A DNA stretch of 32,912 nucleotides from Bacteroides sp. (lineage in GTDB: Bacteria > Bacteroidota > Bacteroidia > Bacteroidales > Bacteroidaceae): positions 1 through 32,912 of the forward strand of contig JAJQFD010000033.1 of the NCBI GenBank assembly GCA_021201335.1. The letters run 5' to 3'. Shown in pieces: positions 28,871 through 32,912 of the stretch (positions within the stretch are counted from its first letter, which is position 1; each line of letters begins with the position of its first letter). The notes beneath the pieces were generated by a model, which was not told where the DNA came from, did no database searches, and saw only the letters and a program-made list of their open reading frames with translations. Position numbers and translations under genes: made by a program.

Positions 28871-28897
28871 GTAATTCTTTTCTAAAAAAGAATATTT

Positions 28898-28905
28898 TAA
28901 CTTTA
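28898..28905 (+). promoter_or_regulatory. Possible -7 element of the lipid A deacylase gene
   Basis: TAACTTTA is one base off TAnnTTTG and lies 22 nt before the ATG at 28928. No clear -33 element was found. Confidence 0.4.
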
Positions 28906-28927
28906 GCGCATTTAAATAAAATGAAAT

Positions 28928-30229
28928 ATGTCAAATCCAAATACAGGCATTAAGATAATTACTCTTCTGCTTATATTATGTAGTAGTATTCATCTTCATA
29001 GTTCAGAAAAAGGGTACGGCAATGCTTCTCTTTTTTTGAATCAAATAGTAGTACAAGATACCTTGAAGAGGGATTCGTTACCTCAGAGATTATATATGCA
29101 TGATCCCTATTCTTTTTTGTTTAAAAGGCCTGTTTTTATTGCCGTAAAATATTCGGGTGGTTCTGTAGCGGGTAAAGGTAAACTTGAAACCGGTTATGTT
29201 CAATATGCTGAAATGAAAATTGGTTTATCATCCTTAGGCAACAGATGGAAGGATATAGTATATGGAATGCCATATTATGGTTTGGGAGTTGGATTTTACG
29301 ATTTCAGTAGTAGCCAGACCGGGCATCCTGTTTCCATTTATTTATTTCAGGGAGGGATACTTAAAGCTTTTTCAGCCCGATCTATGTTGAAATACGAATG
29401 GAATTTTGGCACTTCATTTAACTGGAAGAGGTATAATTCGGTAACTAATCCCGGTAATGAATCTATCGGTGCTCCTATGAATATTTATTTCGCGGCTAAT
29501 CTTTACCATACTACTATATTGACGAAAGAATGGGATTTGAATATAGGAGTTACTTTTAATCATGTTTCTAATGGAGCTACCCGGATGCCTAACACCGGGG
29601 TAAATACATTGGCAGCATATATCGGTTTGACCTACCATTTTGACAGGGAACGTATTTTAAATGAGTTTAACCCTACACTCAAGGCGCCTGTTTACGAAAA
29701 TAGTAGATTAATTTCTGATCTTACCTTTCATTCTACAGTAAGGCAGAGAAGATTTCCAACAGGCGATACTGGATTATCTTCAGTATATATACATAAGAAA
29801 TTTTATGTTGCAGGTGCCAATTATGCCCTTTTACACATGCCCACCTACAAATATCGTTATGGGGGAGGATTTGATATAATATATGATGAAAGTGCCGGAT
29901 TTACCATTCATAAAAAAGGAGAAACACCTGATGGGAGAGAGATAATGGCACAGAAAGATGGAGATTTTTTGGGACGCCTGGGACTTGGTTTTTCTTTACG
30001 TGGCGAAATAGTAATGCCAAAATATGCAGTATCCGGTCAATTGGGATATGAAGTTATTAAAGGTAAAAAGACTGATAGCCGACTTTATCAGATTTTTAGT
30101 GTCCGGGTACCTTTCTGGGATAATCTGTACGGATCTTTTTCTCTTCGTTCACAAAAATTCAGTAAGGCACAATATATGTTTTTCGGAATAGGATATATGA
30201 TCGATCATAAACCTTTTAAAAAGAAATAA
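28928..30229 (+). CDS. PagL-like lipid A 3-O-deacylase / acyloxyacyl hydrolase-family barrel
   Basis: The 433-aa exported protein contains NHVSNGATRMPNTGVN near residue 211, matching the PagL catalytic motif His-x-Ser-Asn followed by Pro-Asn and Gly. The His and Ser of this motif would form the active site, with an acidic residue elsewhere. Alternating aromatic strands surround it, as in an outer-membrane barrel (YGMPYYGLGVGFYDF, AYIGLTYHF). The protein is much longer than PagL, with about 200 residues after the motif that look like a second set of strands. It would trim acyl chains from lipid A in the outer membrane and alter host recognition. Specificity is inferred. It is a single-gene unit. 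Confidence 0.8.
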   Translation: MSNPNTGIKIITLLLILCSSIHLHSSEKGYGNASLFLNQIVVQDTLKRDSLPQRLYMHDPYSFLFKRPVFIAVKYSGGSVAGKGKLETGYVQYAEMKIGLSSLGNRWKDIVYGMPYYGLGVGFYDFSSSQTGHPVSIYLFQGGILKAFSARSMLKYEWNFGTSFNWKRYNSVTNPGNESIGAPMNIYFAANLYHTTILTKEWDLNIGVTFNHVSNGATRMPNTGVNTLAAYIGLTYHFDRERILNEFNPTLKAPVYENSRLISDLTFHSTVRQRRFPTGDTGLSSVYIHKKFYVAGANYALLHMPTYKYRYGGGFDIIYDESAGFTIHKKGETPDGREIMAQKDGDFLGRLGLGFSLRGEIVMPKYAVSGQLGYEVIKGKKTDSRLYQIFSVRVPFWDNLYGSFSLRSQKFSKAQYMFFGIGYMIDHKPFKKK

Positions 30230-30241
30230 ACTTAAGGTGTT

Positions 30242-31405
30242 TTAGCTAGATGCATAAGGAGCTTGGAAGCCCCTTAATTTAAATAAAACGAAGTTACAAA
30301 TCTCTTGATTTATTTTCGTATTCTGTCTTCTCCCCACCTTAATTACTTTACGGTCATACGTAATCAGGCCATTTACTTCACCCTCAATATCCGTGGTTTG
30401 TGTATGAACAGCGGCAGAGAAGCTGGAGCGGATTATCTTTTTCAACGTTTCGGCGTATTTCACATATTCATCTGTAACTCTTTGGCGTTTTTAAATTGAA
30501 CACATCCCCAATTTTTGTCTGTTTGCCATAGGTGCCCATCAAGTGGTAGACCGACCCCCATATTCACCCAGTATCTGCTTCATACAGGTATATTGCTGAC
30601 CGAGGATAATTATGCAGGTCGAGCAAATCACCTATATGATAGTGATCGCCTCCACTGGCTGGATTTACTAATCGGGAAGGATCGTATTTTTTTGTTCATT
30701 CAGTAATTTCTTGGGTTTTGAACTGTCCCCATGCTTCATTGAATGCACTCAGGTAACGATACATGGATAGTAGTACAGATATTCCATGATCTCTTTCCAT
30801 TCTTTGCTGAAGCTGGCTTCCGATTCTTCTGTATGTACCATTTCTGTTTCGTTGAAGTACTGTCTACTCTGCCATTGGGGTGAACGGTCACCATTTGGCA
30901 TATCCTGCCACATCAGAATCCCCAACCAATCACAGTATGTATACCAACGCGCAGATTCGACTTTCACATGCTTGCGAATCATATTAAAACCTAAATCTTT
31001 AGTTTTTTGTATATCATAAACGAGTGCCTCATCAGTAGGAGCAGTGTACAAACCATTGGGCCACCAACTTTGATCAAGTGGTCCGAATTGGAAATAATCT
31101 TTGTTATTCAATTGCAGGCGTATAATACTATTTTCATCTCTTTTAGTTGAAACTTTACGTATTGCAGCGTAGCTCTTTACTTTATCCTGTAATCTACCTT
31201 GGTTGTATAAACTTACTTCCAGATTGTATAATAAAGGAGATTCTGGCAACCATAGTTTAGGATATTTGATTCCGATCTCTAATATTTCGCCGACAGCACC
31301 TTTAGCTTTAACAATAGTTGTGCTGCCATCTTTAATAATTACCTTAATGATATCTCCGAAAGAAGCAACTTTCGTATAAGTCTCCACGGATAGTTGACTG
31401 AAAAT
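30242..31405 (-). pseudogene. Broken GH2 glycosidase gene (5'-truncated, multiple stops and frameshifts)
   Basis: Read 31405 to 30242, the translation follows an exported GH2 family. It starts inside the Ig-like domain (LWLPESPLLYNLEVSLYN) and goes through NNKDYFQFGPLDQSWWPNGL and GFNMIRKHVKVES to YYPCIVT at 30749. There a Trp codon is TGA and the frame shifts to AFNEAWGQFKT, which keeps the acid/base Glu. Further breaks follow before LGEYGG (nucleophile) and before DEYVKYAETLKKIIRSSFSAAV, TQTTDIEGEVNGLITYDRK to the end. The N-terminal sugar-binding domain and signal are missing. It is divergent from the broken hybrid two-component gene, as in a small polysaccharide utilisation locus. Confidence 0.88.
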
Positions 31406-31932
31406 TACCTTTATTGGTTAAAATTTATTTTTTTATCGATTCTTTAGACATGTATGAACGATACATATCCTTTGTCCTTTATTGAAAGACCTTATTTGTT
31501 TTGCATCAAATGCTACCGCAATTCGGAGCAAATGCTACCGGAACCGAGACTTAAAAGAACTTCTTCTTTTGGGTAGTTATTCTTTATTCAGTATCCCTCT
31601 CTTAAAGAATTATCTTTAAAAAGTATCACTAGTCTCATACTTTGATAATTTGAATTTCTCCACCATACTTAGTTTGATTGATTTAGCCAAGGCTTTTAGC
31701 CTGAGCTTTTTTATGTAATTGTGATAACATAAACTAACGTCGTATAAGTACTTACTAAAGTCATTTTACTTGAGGAGTAGAGTGATATAAACAGCTCATA
31801 AATATTGCATGACTAAAATTTACCTTATATTTAGTAAACAATCATCCGCCTCGTTAAAGATTATATTTGTATTTTTGAGTGAAGTGAAAAAGTCAATGGA
31901 TTGCATTAATCTCATAACTGAATGCATTGTTC
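31406..31932. promoter_or_regulatory. Divergent intergenic region of a relic glycan locus, with direct repeats
   Basis: This 527-bp gap lies between the broken GH2 gene (minus) and the broken sensor gene (plus). CAAATGCTACCG occurs at 31507-31518 and 31529-31540, 22 bp apart, in the same orientation, as expected for a dimeric regulator that binds one face of the helix. TATCACTAGTCTCATACTTT at 31624-31643 recurs at 21252-21271. The repeats may be operator sites of the hybrid two-component regulator, but this is inference. Confidence 0.5.
31690..31712 (+). terminator. Possible small terminator or attenuator in the sensor leader
   Basis: AGGCT at 31690-31694 and AGCCT at 31698-31702 form a short hairpin followed by a T run at 31707-31712. 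It lies about 220 nt before the start of the broken sensor gene. The stem is short, so support is weak. Confidence 0.3.
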
Positions 31933-32912
31933 ATGAAAAGAATCAGGTTACTTTATCTATTATCGTTTTTCTTTTTTTCTGGGTCAAGAATTTTCTCGGA
32001 GAATCTGAATTATCATTTCAAGCAAATACAGGTTGACGATGGAGTGTCGGAGATACCATTATTGTATCCTGCAGGATTCCAAAGGTTTTATGTAGTTTGA
32101 CACCAAAGACGGTCTCAATAGGTATTATAGTAGAAGGAAATAATAACCAACTATATATTGACACTGATGGTGGGTTATACATTATGGATATGACTCATGA
32201 GATGTTTACAAAGATAGCGTATCAAACAGACGACAGAACAGATCTAGTTTCTGCTATCAATGCTCTTTATATTGATAACAATAAGAATCTTTGGATAGGT
32301 ACCATGCAACAGGATATATTTCTGGATGATACGGTAGAAAAGCTATTGAAAAAGATTAATGTCGATAAATATGATTTAGACAACAATGCTACTTGGAAAA
32401 TTTATGGCGACAGATCTAACACGGTATGGGTAGTACACGATTAGGTCTTTTAAGTTATAACCCGTGATTGGAAATATTAGAACCAGTGCAGGAATTATTT
32501 AAACCTGTAGAAAATTTGGATTATGAAATATTATCTATATTGGAAGATTCAAAAAGAAACTTATGGTTAGGTCCCTGGTCGGATGGGGTAGGGCTTTATA
32601 ACCGACACACAGGCGAAACAACCAGCTATTTAGGTGCAAAGTAAATCAGATTATATCACGCATGTGCGTACCATTTTTCAATATATAGACAATTCATTGC
32701 TGATTGGGTCGGATGATAGGTTATCCCTTTTCGACCAGGGAAAGTGCGAAGCAAAAAGAATCGATATTCCTCAAGCAAAATATAGCTTCAGTGATCAAAA
32801 TATTTATTCCATGGCCAAAGATAGAGAGGGAGGAATATGGTTGGGTACATACTTCGGAGTATTAATTAATTCAAGTTGCTATTTATAAATTGTACACTTT
32901 ATCAAAAGTATA
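31933..32912 (+). pseudogene. Broken hybrid two-component system sensor (HTCS), N-terminal propeller part, runs off the window
   Basis: From the ATG at 31933 the frame reads a signal peptide and then LNYHFKQIQVDDGVSE, the typical start of the periplasmic propeller sensor of Bacteroides hybrid two-component regulators. A frameshift follows, and the next frame gives ILQDSKGFM-stop-FDTKDGLNRY, where a conserved Trp is TAG. Later pieces fit propeller blades: NKNLWIGTM (about 32281), then a shift to TRLGLLSYNP, EDSKRNLWLG, and after another break DREGGIWLGTYFG at about 32821-32859. At least four disruptions are visible, so it cannot make a working sensor. The kinase and DNA-binding parts would lie beyond 32912. 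Confidence 0.85.

Noticed and set aside
30305..30706. Two plus-strand coding frames
   Set aside because: They are antisense to the broken GH2 gene, which explains this stretch by homology.
31809..32036. Plus-strand 75-aa coding frame
   Set aside because: It overlaps the start of the broken sensor gene in another frame; the sensor frame carries the signal peptide and family motif.

Overview
The window looks like chromosomal DNA of a Bacteroidales gut commensal, most likely Bacteroides. Several start sites carry the Bacteroides -7 promoter element TAnnTTTG. There are large exported glycoside hydrolases, a decayed hybrid two-component regulator of the kind that controls polysaccharide utilisation loci, a DUF5020 outer-membrane protein and a capsule-type export pair. 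Nothing in the sequence fixes the species, and no rRNA, tRNA, CRISPR array or phage module was seen.

Layout. 1-709: AT-rich, with four 23-bp tandem repeats and the decayed 3' half of an IS5-family transposase whose end abuts the promoter of the next operon. 710-4593: polysaccharide export operon (SLBB outer-membrane export protein, Wzz-like chain-length protein, short NusG N-terminal-domain protein of UpxY type), closed by a strong terminator. 4716-7177: lipoprotein beta-carbonic anhydrase, then a B12-binding radical SAM protein of DUF4080 type. 7156-8863 (minus): two-gene corrinoid operon, an MtaA/UroD-type methyltransferase and a MetH-activation-domain protein. 9090-16220: two very large exported carbohydrate-active enzymes, the second a fusion of beta-propeller, GH2, malectin-like and CBM-like modules. 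16223-19371 (minus): DHA2-type MFS exporter, small outer-membrane barrel, exported MsrB-MsrA fusion. 19489-21953: DUF2867 protein, lipoprotein with two Ig-like repeats, orphan 133-aa protein. 22010-22344: long imperfect inverted-repeat element. 22426-22912 (minus): Nim-type flavin-barrel gene with a frameshift in an 8-bp G tract. 23058-26279: exported GH2 beta-galactosidase. 26561-28612 (minus): purine-type permease with a DUF5020 outer-membrane partner. 28928-30229: PagL-like lipid A deacylase. 30242-32912: a relic polysaccharide utilisation locus, with a broken GH2 gene divergent from a broken hybrid two-component sensor that runs off the window edge.

How the genes work together. The window is a mosaic of small transcription units. 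The main themes are glycan handling (three intact large glycosidases without a SusC/SusD pair, plus one dead GH2 gene and its dead regulator), envelope building and remodelling (export operon, lipid A deacylase, lipoproteins), and small-molecule uptake or stress functions (purine uptake, exporter, secreted Msr, carbonic anhydrase). The most notable items are the inverted-repeat element with a same-orientation core, the poly-G frameshift, the four-module 1400-aa enzyme, the UpxY-like gene at the tail of an export operon, and a regulatory-looking sequence shared by two intergenic regions 10 kb apart.
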